A stretch of 64,000 bases of DNA, from NCBI GenBank assembly GCA_028583405.1, contig CM053251.1, positions 5,800,983 to 5,864,982 of the forward strand, in the 5' to 3' direction. The stretch is from Pogonophryne albipinna. Lineage: Eukaryota; Chordata; Actinopteri; Perciformes; Artedidraconidae. Under the pieces are notes generated by a model. The model was not told where the DNA came from. It worked only from the letters and a program-made list of their open reading frames with translations, and made no database searches. Within the stretch, counting starts at the first letter, position 1; every line of letters starts with the position of its first letter. The position numbers were made by a program, and so were the translations under genes. This document shows positions 32,124 through 44,300 of this stretch, one piece after another.

Positions 32124-32780
32124 TTCTATCAGGATGACAGTGATCGACAAACAATGGAGAGTTAACGTTGAACATGTCTGATCTGAGAGCCTTTCCATCA
32201 CCGATTGACCCTCAGTTTTATTCAAAAATCTGAATTAATCCCAAAGATATTCTTTCACTCTTTAATTTAAGCAAGATTGTACATTTTTTGAAAACACATA
32301 ATGAATTTTTACAAATACAGCATTTGTAGTAATGGATTATAATTGTTAGAGTTAATACATTTGTGAAATCCTGTTTAAAAATGATATACGAAAATAAAAC
32401 AATCACAATCAGATCTTCAGACCTTCGTTTTCCTCAGCAAAATGATAAAATCACTAAAAAAAGATTACTTCTATACTCTTACTTTTTATCTAGTACTAAT
32501 AGTCCATCTTACATTCTTTGTCAGGCTTTTGAGAGAAATTTTGCAAACTTAAACATCTACAAACTTAAAGTAATATTGAGTTCTTTAATTATCTGTAAAC
32601 CAGAACACTTCTCAGTATCGTTAATCTATTCCAGGAAAAGTAAAAACGTCATAAAGTTGGACAATGGTCTTTGAAATCACACAGCAAACAACAATAAGAG
32701 AAAAATTAACTTAATTAAAATTAACAATAACAAAACATTAAAAGTAACCACTCAGCAATCAGGTTTCTTAAGAGACTTAC

Positions 32781-32885
32781 CTGAGGTGTGAGAGTCAGAC
32801 GTGGAGTTTAAAGAAAGTTTCTTCAGCTTTTTCTGCTCCTCTGTGTGAGAGCTCCTGTGAGAATGATCAGCACTGATGCTGCTGC
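32781..32885 (-). other. Probable 5' UTR exon of FRRS1-like copy 2
   Basis: The donor CACACCTCAG|GTAAGT at 32781 is conserved with copy 1 (6071). The next acceptor is probably CCTGATAG just before the ATG at 32123. The upstream end is a guess. Confidence 0.5.
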
Positions 32886-32893
32886 AGGTGATA

Positions 32894-32938
32894 AGGGATG
32901 AGGGATGAGGGAGGAGGGAGGAGGGAGGAGGGAGGAGG
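32894..32938 (+). repeat. G-rich (GGGAGGA)n tract next to the 5' UTR exon of copy 2
   Basis: About 45 bp of GGGATGA / GGGAGGA units. Copy 1 has only a short remnant at 6180-6200. Runs of three G at regular spacing could form a G-quadruplex on the plus strand, the non-template strand for plus-oriented and template for this gene. Confidence 0.7.
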
Positions 32939-34390
32939 ATTAGGGGGTTTCTGCAACATCCTGGAACAGGTTTGTCTGCACCTGACTGACGACCCGCATG
33001 ATGTGTTGAAACCGGGAAACAAACACAACAGGAAATTCTGATTCTCTGAGAAAGAGACATAACCTCTCTGTTAGTCAAGTCAAAGTCAACTTTATTGTCA
33101 ATCTTCCAGTTTGTGTGTACAGAGAGAGAGAGATCGAAATACCGTTTCCTACAATCCTGAATACAAATATATATAAAAATATGTATATACCTATATATAC
33201 ACATCAACAGACAAATTGCACGCATTAAGACCTAAATAAAAGCGCAACAATCAATATATACAAAATAAATTAGAAACTGATTCTCAAGTTTAATGTAGTT
33301 TACATGTTGAGCTTAATTACATAGTACTTTTTTACCTTAGCAGATAATGATTTATTTAAAATGTAATGTTAAATCGTTTGGTGTCTAAATTCTTGACCTA
33401 CATTCATAAAAACACACCTTGAGCATACAAGTATGCCAAAGTTACAAAAGGGCTCTTTTGAACATCTTTCTAGAACCTATTACTTGAGTATTTGTATCTG
33501 TAAATAAAGTCAGTGATTTAAGCTGATTTTCTTTTATTGATATAATGGTAACATTTAAATAAATATTAAATGTAAGAAAATATAACTATAATTTTCAGTA
33601 ACACAATGCCAACAATTCAATAAAATGAACTGATAATTTAGCAGTGAGGGCAAATCAAAGAAGTTGAAATAACTTTTATCCATGGACGACACATTCCTGT
33701 CATTATTGTAACTCATCGTGACATGTGATCCGTTGTTGCTTCACAGACGTCACCGTCAGTGAGAACAGAGACCTTCCTGTAAAGTGAAATACAGATCAGG
33801 CCGAAGGTGTGATCTAATTCCTGTCAGAATACTGTGCTTCCTGATATGTTTCCAGTCAAGGAAACTTTGATTTCCTTTACACATTTTTCTATAAATAAAC
33901 ACCCTTCCACACTTCAATTGAATGTGAAAGAGAAAAAGTAAAAAAAAAAAAACTTAAAGTAATGTCACTTTTTTTCAAGCAGATGCTTTAAGATCAATAA
34001 GATTCATTTGAAGTTAAACTATGCAAACATTCACATTTAATTAGACTTAAAATACAACACAACTGTCACAGACCTTGTGTTTCTCTTTATTATACTCCTG
34101 TCAAAGTTGAGAGGTCTTAGAAACTATATTTAACCCATTATAGGACACTTTGCTCTCGGACGGATCACATTTCTTTCTTTTGTTGTTACCCTTTCTTTAA
34201 AGCAGACCTCACCCTTACTTAACAAAAGAAACTGAGCAAAAGGAGGTGTTTATGTCTCATTCCTTTACAAAGTAGAGGGGCACTGTTTTACTGGTAAAGT
34301 CCCCATTGTCTTAATTGTGGATATTTCTCAAAAGGTAGATGGTGGGAAAAGAGCACTGAAAGCTCTGGGTAAGAAACCTCAAGAAAATTA
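32939..34390. other. Upstream region of copy 2 with retroposon tails
   Basis: Bases about 33075-33235 carry a TCAACTTTATTGTCAAT-type fish retroposon tail. Bases 33010-34340 have no match in unit A, whereas 34340-34385 match 6260-6300. No gene was seen. Confidence 0.4.
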
Positions 34391-34962
34391 ATTGGTGAAC
34401 AAGTTTCTCTTAACCCATAAGAACCCAGACCCATTTCTACTTTTGGGAAACTTAAGGGGAACATAATTTAGACTAAATAGACCACCTAGAACACATTTCT
34501 GACAAGAAACCCCCCCCTCGTGTCAAAATGTGACATATATGTCACATTGGGCTTTAATGGTGAAATAACTCTTATTTTTAACTTAATTAATGATAATGAT
34601 TTTTTGGTTTAAATTAGTTTGAAGATTCTTTGAATTGAAGAATAAGAACATATTAACTCAATGTAATTGAATCAGCTAAATTAACTGAGCAGATCATAAT
34701 CATATTTCTAATTGTGTCACTTTGGGTTTACTGTGAAAGTTTAGGGTTAAAGTCCCGATGTGTCACAGCGATATTTATCTCATTTGTTTCATATAAATGT
34801 CATCAATAAATGTTTCCACAACAGGTTAAATGTAATAAAGGACATGTTATGTAAGCATTTTAATTATTTTTAAGCTTTTGAAATGTAGCTCATGGACATC
34901 ATGGACATGTTGTCATGGGAACACAAAATCAAATGTCCTGGACCATAACCCACCAGACCAAT
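34391..34962. other. Unit B-specific DNA, unresolved repeat
   Basis: It starts TTAACCCATAAGAACCCAGA, reminiscent of piggyBac-like MITE ends, but no matching right end was found. A 22-bp perfect palindrome lies at 34527-34548. Confidence 0.3.
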
Positions 34963-37900
34963 ACACTCTCACTCCGTAATCGTCCAGGAGCGACGTTTGG
35001 TCAGGGTCCCGTGGCGTGCAGTTGTGACGCTCCTAGGCTCCTTCAGCTTCATAAAGGGACGCAAATAGCTTTCAACTGATTGCAATGTATTCCCATCTGC
35101 GGCGGGATTTGACGCTCATGGAAGCACGGCATTCGTTTGTGTCGGCTGCCCTTAAAGGCAATGTGAGCGTCCATTCCCATTGGATAACGGAGAATTGTAC
35201 ACCCGGAAGTAAGTATTCCCCTTACTGTCGATTGATTTTACAGTGATATCTGCACTACTCATCAACTCAAAAACACCAGATTATCCTTGTTAATTACACA
35301 ACATTGATTGGTTTAAATTGTGTGCAATGCTTTTGTATTTTTCCCCTTCGATTCGGAGAAACAAATATTTTTTCGGAGTAAAGGATCAGCTATCGTTTAG
35401 GACTACACCATGTGCTCTGTTTGACAAGCCCCGTGATTAGTTCTCAAGCTCTGTGATTGGTTGACCTCCAACTGCATTCCATATGAAAAAAAACGTTTCG
35501 TAAAAGATAAAATAATACTTTATTCAGCAGTGCTTGCTTTACTCTTTGAAAGTCATCACATGAATGCATTGTAATAAATGGTTCGGCTGCATTAAATATA
35601 TTACACATCTGTCGTAGTTCTTTATTTTTTATTTATCTACAGAGATCGGGCTCAGAATAGACCGGAAACTATTCTTTTACCGTTTAGTTTGAATTTCACA
35701 ATAAAGTTAGTAATATTTTGTTTTGATATTATTGTTTTTTATTAACTACTAGACCGCTGGGTCATGTTAAGACCATCTTTTCTGTGTTGCTGTGGGTTTT
35801 TTCCATCGCTTTTGTGTTACAAATATCAAAACAATAACTAAATATATCCTTCGTAAACTAAACCAGAAACAGCAGTATATTTTATTTTGTTAACACTGTA
35901 AACCTGACAGTTTTTTAACCCAAACCACCTACTGGTTAAAGCACGTTATTACACGTTTAGAGTAATGCAATGCAGGTAGATTGTGTTGCTTTTTAATGAC
36001 TGTTTAAAATGCCTTTTTCTTAATGTCTTTTATTATTATTAACTACTTGTTACTTGTTGCTAGGGACGCTGCTATCGATATTATTTCTGTTATGTTGTGT
36101 AACTGTTTAATGGTGTTATCTTTATTGCTACCCCCTTCCCCGTCAATGTATAGTGTTGGTCCACAGTGCAAACTTATTAGTTTAACAAAATCCGCATCTA
36201 AAATTGTGGCATTGATACGTTATTTTCTCCTGTGCAATTCTCCATTTACTCAACAATAACACATAATTATCCTTGTGTTTATTTATTTGTTTGATTAATA
36301 AACACAAGTTGGAGTCCGTCAGGACCGAGGGTCGGAGCAGCTCATTTGCTTTAGAGAATATTACACCGGGAAGTAAGTATTCTCTCCGCTTCGCTTGACA
36401 AACCCCGTGATAGTCCTCAAGCTCTGTGATTGGAGAGTGTGCTCCGAGGGTTACGCCGAGCGTCGAACAGCACTTGAAATGGGATGGAACCACGGCAGAC
36501 TGTCCAAAACTGGATTTGAACGGGTCCACCGCGTCCCCCCCTCCCCCACCCCGTCCCCAGAACTACACATGCTGGCTATTGTGTTTCGCAACATGTTCTC
36601 TATCTATGGCACGTCTCTACTGGGAGTTGTAGTTTTAAAAGACGTTTTCGTATTTCCCATAATAAGAAGTTGCCAGTATTAAACTGTGTACATCCCTGGA
36701 GGTTTAGGGGATAGGAAACACTCAAATTTAAAACATATAATTAATAAATGGGTGAAAATTGCTTGTGCCCATAATGGGCAGCATTAATATATATACACAC
36801 ATGCCAGCTAAGGTCAGAAGAGCTTTATTTAACAGCTGGTCTTATGTTTGTGACCCCTGTTGTTAATTGATTACATTACATTACATTAATTGATAAGCCT
36901 GAAACGTGCACTTGTCAAGGTTCAGAGGCAAATTTTGCAAATATGGCAGTAGCCATCGATCAGCTTAATATAAGATATACTTTATTGATCCCAAGTTGGA
37001 ACATTTGCGTTACATCAGCATGTGTAACAGTTGTAAATATGCAGTGGTGTTTATTTGTAAATCATTTAGTATAATCACACAAATTCTGTGTTTTATATTT
37101 AACAATTCTGTGTTCTTTATTTATTGATTGTTCAATACCTGACAAGGCCGGAGATGAAATATCTACATACATCTTATAAGAGTATAATACATATGTATAA
37201 TATCAGTTAAAATAAGTGCTTCAACATAGTTAACATTGCTGGAGGTATGCACAAATATTGATAGATGTCTTGTAATGCACTATTGAGGACCCTGCGACCC
37301 AAGTTTTTCATTCATTGCATAACTACACCGTTTGTGAATATGATATGTCAATAAACCTTAAAATCTTGAAATCTTGAAAGGGATGTGCAAAATAGTCATT
37401 ATACAGTCTTTAATTAACTATTAGTAGAGAATAACGAGTAATGAATATACTTTATAGGGATCCTATTAATATCTAATAATAAAAATAATGAAATTCAATA
37501 ACATGCTTTAACCACTAGGTGTCTCTTTATATCAGCTGTGCACCTTTATGGTGTAAATACAGCCTATCAAATATAAAAGTCAGCCGAATTAGTGTTGATA
37601 CTGCAAGGAGACGTATTGTGTGAAAAGAAATGTAAGATGTTGTTTAATTACTGATATATTTATGATCCACGTCACGTTTTCAGTTTTGGCGGCAGTTCCT
37701 CCTGTTTGTCTAGAAGTCTTCTCATCAGGGCTCTATAAATAGAGAACTACGGCAGATATGTAATATTTAATGCAGCCGAACCGTGTATTACAATGCTGTT
37801 ATGTGATGACTTTCAAAGAGAAAAGCAAGCACACTCGGAATAAAGTATTATTTTATTTTTTTAAATGTTTTCGGTCTGTTTCCGGTATTTGTTAATGACG

Positions 37901-38953
37901 ATGTGCTGTGAGATGTGAGACTGGAATTGCACAGGGGAAAATAACGTATCTTTAGATGCGGATTTTGTTAAACTAATACTGTTTGCGCTGTGGACCAACA
38001 CTATACATTGATGGGGAAGGGGGTAGCAATAAAGATAACACCATTAAACAGTTACACAACATAACAGAAATAATATCGATAGCAGCGTCCCTAGCAACCA
38101 CCTTGGTAACAATGAAAACGTTCTATGGACGCAATTTCCTGAAGTAATCTTCGTAATAACTAGCAAACTAAAGATCATGTACATCCACTGCACACATAAT
38201 CTGAAATAACAACTCATATTTCTCAGCATCAAATGACATCAAAACGCATTTTAATGGCCAAACTAACTTTAAAATAGGCATTTTCCACCGAGAATAAAAC
38301 GAAGTTCGGCCATGTTTTTTTTTTTCTGCAAGGAGAAATTTGAAGATCACGTGACATAGGCAAGGCAAGGCAAGGCAAGGCAAGTTTATTTATATAGCAC
38401 TTTTCAACATAGACGCCAGCCATTGGAATGAATGGTGAAAAAAAAACGGGGTTTGTCCATAGGGTTTGTCAAACAGAGCACATGGTGTAACGATAGCTGG
38501 GGATTCTGGGTAGTGTAGTGTCTTCTGCCATCCTTTACTCCGAAAATATATTTGTTTCTCCGAATCGAAGGGGAAAAATACAAAATCATTGCACACAATT
38601 TAAACCAATCAATGTTGTGTACTTAACAAGGATAATCTGGTGTTTTTTAGTCGATGAGTAGTGCAGATATCACTGTAAAATCAATCGACAGTAAGGGGAA
38701 TACTTACTTCCGGGTGTACAATTCTCCGTTATCCAATGGGAATGGACGCTCACATTGCCTTTAAGGGCAGCTGACACAAACGAATGCCGTGCTTCCATGA
38801 GCATCAAATCCCGGCGCAGATGGGAATACATTGCAATCAGTTGAAAGCTATTTGTGTCCCTTTATGAAGCTGAAGGAGCCTAGGAGCGTCACACCTGCAC
38901 GCCACGGGACCCTGACCAAACGTCGCTCCTGGACGATTATGGAGTGAGAGTGT
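34963..38953. mobile_element. Large mosaic foldback element, non-coding
   Basis: The ends ACACTCTCACTCC and GGAGTGAGAGTGT start long inverted arms: 34963-35350 pairs with about 38565-38953, with patchy pairing to 35440/38440. Inside, 35495-35650 pairs with 37735-37865 and 36045-36240 pairs with 37920-38110, so several inverted segments lie in a shuffled order. No transposase was seen, and no clear target duplication. Retroposon tails sit at about 36960-37000 and 37240-37380, and a (CAAGG)n tail at 38356-38398. A TIR-rich MULE-like or foldback element is the best guess. Confidence 0.5.
38356..38400 (-). repeat. (CAAGG)n retroposon tail
   Basis: The AGGCAAGGCAAGG array leading into TTTATTTATATAGCAC is the reverse of a common teleost LINE or SINE 3' end. 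Confidence 0.5.
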
Positions 38954-39392
38954 GTTGACCAGACTGTTCAGTGTGTGTCACTTAGGGACTTCATCAGATA
39001 AAATAAACAACAAGTCGTCCAACTCATACGACCAAATAGGTCGATTGTTCAAGCGCTTAATACGACCTATAATCAAGTTCTCATTTATAACACTCCGTTC
39101 GACGTCTCACTATGGGATGCGCCTCAACGCGTATGCAAACAGAAGCATCAATCTCGTTACGCCAATCCTGATTGGCTGGTGATCTTGATGTCTACGTCAG
39201 GGAATCCACCCACCCTTTAAGTAGCTTGCGCTACGTGGCAGCGTCATTCAAACACCTCTTCTCGCTTCAGAGCACATCGCGAATATCAGTAGCCGGGCTA
39301 GCTTAACGGTCCACAGACTGAACCCAAGCTAACATTCGGTCAACGGGCGCTTGCCGGTTACTTTTTTGCTTTGCAGAAGAATTGAACAAATA

Positions 39393-39770
39393 TTAACACA
39401 CCAGTTAATATTGTAATCTGCCCCACTGTTTTTTCTTTCGAAATAACGGTAAGGTTTGATTTTTTTCTTCAAACAGTAACATACCTGTTGCTAGTTTATC
39501 CCTCCGCGCCGACACCACGGCGAGCGGGGACAGACTCTTCTCTCCCTCACACCAGAGGAGACGGAGATAAGAAAGATATTAACACACCAGTTAATATTTT
39601 TTAAAGAAAAATCTACCCCGTAGTTTTTTCCTTTCGGAATAACGATAAGGTTGGATTTTATTCGGTAACATACCTGTTACTAGCTTGTCCCTCCGCGCCG
39701 ACACCCCGGCAAACGAGGATGGAACCTTCTCTCCCTCACACCAGAGGAGTCGGAGGCTCGGAGGTTCGGA
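39393..39770 (+). repeat. Direct duplication of about 190 bp in the DIRS leader
   Basis: The segment starting TTAACACACCAGTTAATA (39393) is repeated from about 39580. Both copies include CCTCCGCGCCGACACC and CTCTCCCTCACACCAGAGG. Confidence 0.75.
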
Positions 39771-41316
39771 GGCTCGGCTCGTAGGCTGCGGGTTTAGGAT
39801 CTCGGGCACGGACTCACGCCAGATCTGCTCGTCCTGCCTTGGGCTGGAACACGCCCAGGAAGCTATCGATACCCCCGGTTCGTGCGGGCATTGTGCCCGC
39901 TTCACCATCAAGAGCCTCCGCCGACGGCTAGTGCGCCAAGCTAGCCTGTCGGGACGGGACCCCTTCATGTCCGTTGATTCGCCAGCCGGCAATCGGGACA
40001 TGGTGGCGACCGCTGCGGAGATTGAGCCCCGCGCTGTGTCAGGCTGGGGCTCAACAACGGCGGTAGCCGCGGAATCGGAGCCCCGCGCTGTGTCAGGCTG
40101 GGGCTCCCAACTGGACCTCACCGTGGTTCCACCCGCGGAGGATGTCCTACAGCTGGATTATATGGAGGAGGATGAAGAGGATACCTCTGAGTTCCTCTTA
40201 TCCGACTCGGATGAGCACGAAGATGACATCTTCGTTTCATCTGCCCAGGCTGCCAAGCCGGAGGCGATGTCCGCTCCCCCGGGCGAAAGCACACCTGCTT
40301 CGCCCTGCCTCAGTCTGGACTTGCAGACCGTGTGCCAACGCGTTGCGTCCAGGCTGGACATCCCCTGGCCTGAAGTGGCCAAGGAGACCTCCAGATCTCG
40401 CTATGAGGGGAAGAACTTGCCCCAAGCAGCGAGGATGAGGAAGCAGCTTCTCCCAGTCTTTCCAGAGATGCTGGACGAGGTGTCGGTCTCGTGGAGAGAC
40501 CACCCTTTCAGCAACAAGGCCCCAATCCAGGGTGCCTCCTCTTTGGACTGTGTCGGCATGGAGAAGCTCGGCCTGCTCCGCATGCCGCCCATGGAACCGC
40601 TGGTGGCAGCCCACCTCCAACCGCGGCTGGCTTCGGCACCGAGCAGGAACCCCACGCTACCGGCAAAGGCAGACCGCTTCCAGTCAGCAATGACCGAACG
40701 AGCCTATAAAGCCGCAGCTTTGTCCGCCAGGGCGCTCAACGTCTCCTCGCTGCTGACTGCCTACCAGGTGGAGCTCTGCGAGGACATGACGATCAAACCT
40801 GAGCCTGCCATGTGGGACGAAATTGCAGCGATCACGGACATTTGCCTCCGTGTGCAGCGCTGTGCAGTCCAAGCCACGGGCAAAGCACTGGGGATAATGG
40901 TGGTACAGGAGAGAGCCAGGTGGTTTACCCTGACGAACCTTCCAGACCGGGAAAAAGAGGACGTCTTGGACATGCCTATTGTTCCCGAGGGCATATTTGG
41001 CTCCGCTCTAGCTTCGATGCAGCAGCGGTGTGAATCCAAAAAGAAGGAGGATGAGGCTCTCCAGCTTTGTCTTCCCCGAAGGGTCCAGCCGCCGCCTTCA
41101 ACGGCCCCGCGGCAGTCCTTCGCTCAGGCTGCCTCACGTCCTGCCCGTTTTAAGATCCCGAAACAGCAGAGGCCACAGCCCGCCCCGAGTCTCCAGCCCA
41201 GACACGAGGCGAGGACGAGCTGGCCAAGAAAGTCTACGGTTCCGGCAGCAGCCGCTCAGGCACAGCCGGCCCAGACTTTCAGCCACCAGACGAGGAAGAA
41301 GAAGAGGGCGGCCTGA
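39685..41316 (+). CDS. DIRS1-like ORF1 (gag-like)
   Basis: An open frame of about 543 codons. An N-terminal zinc-knuckle-like segment reads CSSCLGLEHAQEAI...CGHC (about residues 48-70), followed by an acidic stretch and a long helical region as in fish DIRS gag proteins. The frame opens at a non-ATG codon, so the true start may lie further in (ATG at 39967) or upstream. The C terminus is Arg/Gln/Pro-rich. Confidence 0.65.
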   Translation: MSLRADTPANEDGTFSPSHQRSRRLGGSEARLVGCGFRISGTDSRQICSSCLGLEHAQEAIDTPGSCGHCARFTIKSLRRRLVRQASLSGRDPFMSVDSPAGNRDMVATAAEIEPRAVSGWGSTTAVAAESEPRAVSGWGSQLDLTVVPPAEDVLQLDYMEEDEEDTSEFLLSDSDEHEDDIFVSSAQAAKPEAMSAPPGESTPASPCLSLDLQTVCQRVASRLDIPWPEVAKETSRSRYEGKNLPQAARMRKQLLPVFPEMLDEVSVSWRDHPFSNKAPIQGASSLDCVGMEKLGLLRMPPMEPLVAAHLQPRLASAPSRNPTLPAKADRFQSAMTERAYKAAALSARALNVSSLLTAYQVELCEDMTIKPEPAMWDEIAAITDICLRVQRCAVQATGKALGIMVVQERARWFTLTNLPDREKEDVLDMPIVPEGIFGSALASMQQRCESKKKEDEALQLCLPRRVQPPPSTAPRQSFAQAASRPARFKIPKQQRPQPAPSLQPRHEARTSWPRKSTVPAAAAQAQPAQTFSHQTRKKKRAA

Positions 41317-41385
41317 CAGCCTCCTCTCCTCTCCTCGATAAAGGAGCTGGAAGTTCCCTATTCTCCAGCTCCAGAACACGTTCCA

Positions 41386-44300
41386 GTGTTAGATGCTCAT
41401 GTGTTTCCGGGGTGCAACCATGCCCCCATCTTCCCGCCGCCTCGAGTGATGTCAGAACGTCATCCTCAAGTTCGCGCCATGAGGGAAATGGACTTAACAT
41501 CAACGGCAGCAAGCTCCGCTGCTCGTTTAAGTCACACAAACACATGTCATCACTATTGTCTTTTAATAAATCATTTTCCACTGTCGTTTCCAGGCTTAAA
41601 GCCAAGGGCGCAGTCAATACAAATGAAAAGAAAGACAATAAAAACAATAAACAGTCTGACGTCTACCCCCCTTCTAAGAGTGGCTGCTACCTCTCTCAGA
41701 AGGCGGACGATGGACGGGGCTGTGAAGGCATCACCGCCACGCGCATGCGCAGTGTCGACCGGGGTTGTCAACCTGGGGTACCACCGTGTTCAGACACTAA
41801 TGGCGCGTTTCCACTGCAGGCCTCGCTCGGCCTCGCTCGGTTTGGTTAGGCCTTATTAGGCCCGGCTCACTTTAATGCTGCGCTTCCATTACAGTTTAGG
41901 AACTGGGGTAGTTACTATAGTAACGCAGTGTAGGCGGAGCCGTGACGTCATCTTCAATGAGCGCCCCAAACAACAACACAGCCGTTAGCTCTTAGCACTC
42001 AGAGCTCACAGCTCTTCATATCTGTTCAGAAACTAGACAAAAGTTAAACAAGTACAAACCACAGACTGCCTGTGTCATGGCGAATACAGTCGCTGGTTTA
42101 TTTATGTCTGTATAGGCCGTTGTTGTGAGTGTGGACGGTCGGAGCATATATAACGTTAGCTTAGCCAAGCTCCATTTAGAAAGCACGCATTTTAAAAGGG
42201 TTTTTCGCCTGCCGTCTGTCTGCAGACTTGTCAAAGCATTAATTCATGGTTTTTACTAACCGGTATCAGTATGTTGTTACTTCGGCATCATTTTGAAACG
42301 TGTATTACAATTAAATCACGGTCAAATATGTTCATCTTGTTGTAGTTGTAGCCCCCTTGCTAGCGATTATCTCTCTGGTTTTGCATACTCAGCCCGACTC
42401 AGCCTGGTTGTTCCTGGCCCTAGAACCACGATTTAGTCGGGCCAGAAAAAAGGTGAAAAAGTAGCCCCGGGCCAAAACTAGGCCAAGTGGAAACGCAACC
42501 AAAAACGGGCCCCGCACGGCTCGGCACGCTTAAAGCGAGCTACCCGCTGCAGTGGAAACGCGCCATAAAGGGCCCCATAACACAACAAATAAAGACACAG
42601 AGGGCAGGCGACAGGGATGTGACATCTCCACTCGCTTTGAGAAGGATGCTCACAGATTCTGCTTGGGTTTTCAAGACAATAACACGGGGTTACAGACTCC
42701 AATTCGCTGTCACCCCCCCTCACTTTTCGGGCATTCTGCATTCGCAAGCCCGGGGAGAGTCAGCCCATATTCTAGAGCAAGAGATCCTCTCGCTACTAGA
42801 CAAGAAGGCTATATCTATAATACCCTCCGAACAGAGTCAGAGCGGCTTTTATTCTAAGTATTTCCTCGTTCCCAAACGGGGAGGGAACGGAATTCGGCCT
42901 ATACTAGATTTGAGAGCTCTGAACAAATATCTCAAAAGATACAAATTCAGAATGCTCACTCACACATCTCTGTTGCGTCTCGTGCGCCAAAACGATTGGT
43001 TCACATCAGACGACCTGAAAGACGCGTATTTCCACATCCCAGTATATTATCCACACAGGAAATATCTGAGGTTCGCCTTTCAGGGTGTCTGTTACGAGTA
43101 CAGAGTACTTCCCTTCGGTCTGTCTCTCAGCCCACGAGTGTTTGTACGGTGTACGGAAGCCGTGATAGCCCCGTTAAGACAACAGGGTATTCGCCTGGCA
43201 ACTTATCTGACGATTGGCTCCTTCTCGCACAGTCGGAGCAAGAGGCTATTACGCAGACGAATGTCCTCGTAAAACACCTGCTCGACCTGGGTTTCATAAT
43301 AAACACAGTAAAGAGCATGTTGTCCCCAGCCCAGACTGTACTCTTCCTGGGCCTACGCCTGAATTTGGTGCCCTTTACAGCCCGCCTGTCAGCAGAGAGA
43401 GTGAAAGCCTTTAGGGCTTGCCTCGCTCATTTCCAGCCACGCAAATATGTTCTCTTCAGGTCATGTCTGCGGTTGCTGGGGCTCATGGCGTCTGGGACGC
43501 TTACACATGAGGGAGTTTCAGTGCTGGGTAGCTGCCCTCAGACTGGACCCCGTGCGTCATGGCGCGCGGAGAGTGATGGTCACTATGAAATGCGTAATGG
43601 CTCTGCGCCACTGGCTGCACCCGACTTTTCTAGTACGGGGCGTGCCTATGGGTGCTGTCCTATCGCGGAAGGTGGTCACCACAGACGCATGTCTGACGGG
43701 CTGGGGGGATATATACGAAGGTCGACCTGTGAGGGGTCTCTGGAGCAGAGACCTCCAACGGTCACACATAAATTATCTGGAGCTTTTAGCGGTGTTCCTC
43801 ACCCTGAAACGCTTTCTGCCTTTTCTCAGAGGACATCATGTCCTCGTGAGGACAGACAACACGACCACAATATCGTATATAAACCGCCAAGGGGGTTTGC
43901 GTTCTCTCCAGTTACACATGTTGGCACGCAAACTGATCTTATGGAGCTGCGGACGTCTCCGCTCTCTGAGAGCGACGCACGTACCAGGAGTGATGAACCT
44001 CGGGGCAGATCTGCTGTCCAGAGGTGCACCACTATATGCAGACTGGACTCTACATCCAATAATTGTGAGTCAGCTGTGGGTGCGTTACGGCCGGGCCGCG
44101 GTGGATCTGTTCGCATCAAAAGAAAATGCTCAATGTCAGCTGTTCTTTTCAATGTGCGATTTAAACGCACCGTTAGGCGTGGACGCGCTCGCGCACGTTT
44201 GGCCTCCGGTCCTTCTGTATGCGTTCCCACCCCTGGCTCTGATACCCCCAACTCTGGCCAGAGTGAGAGAACAACGCCACACACTGATCCTAATAGCTCC

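Noticed and set aside
39591..40121. Minus-strand ORF over DIRS gag
   Set aside because: It is the complement of a GC-rich coding region whose plus frame has gag-like features.
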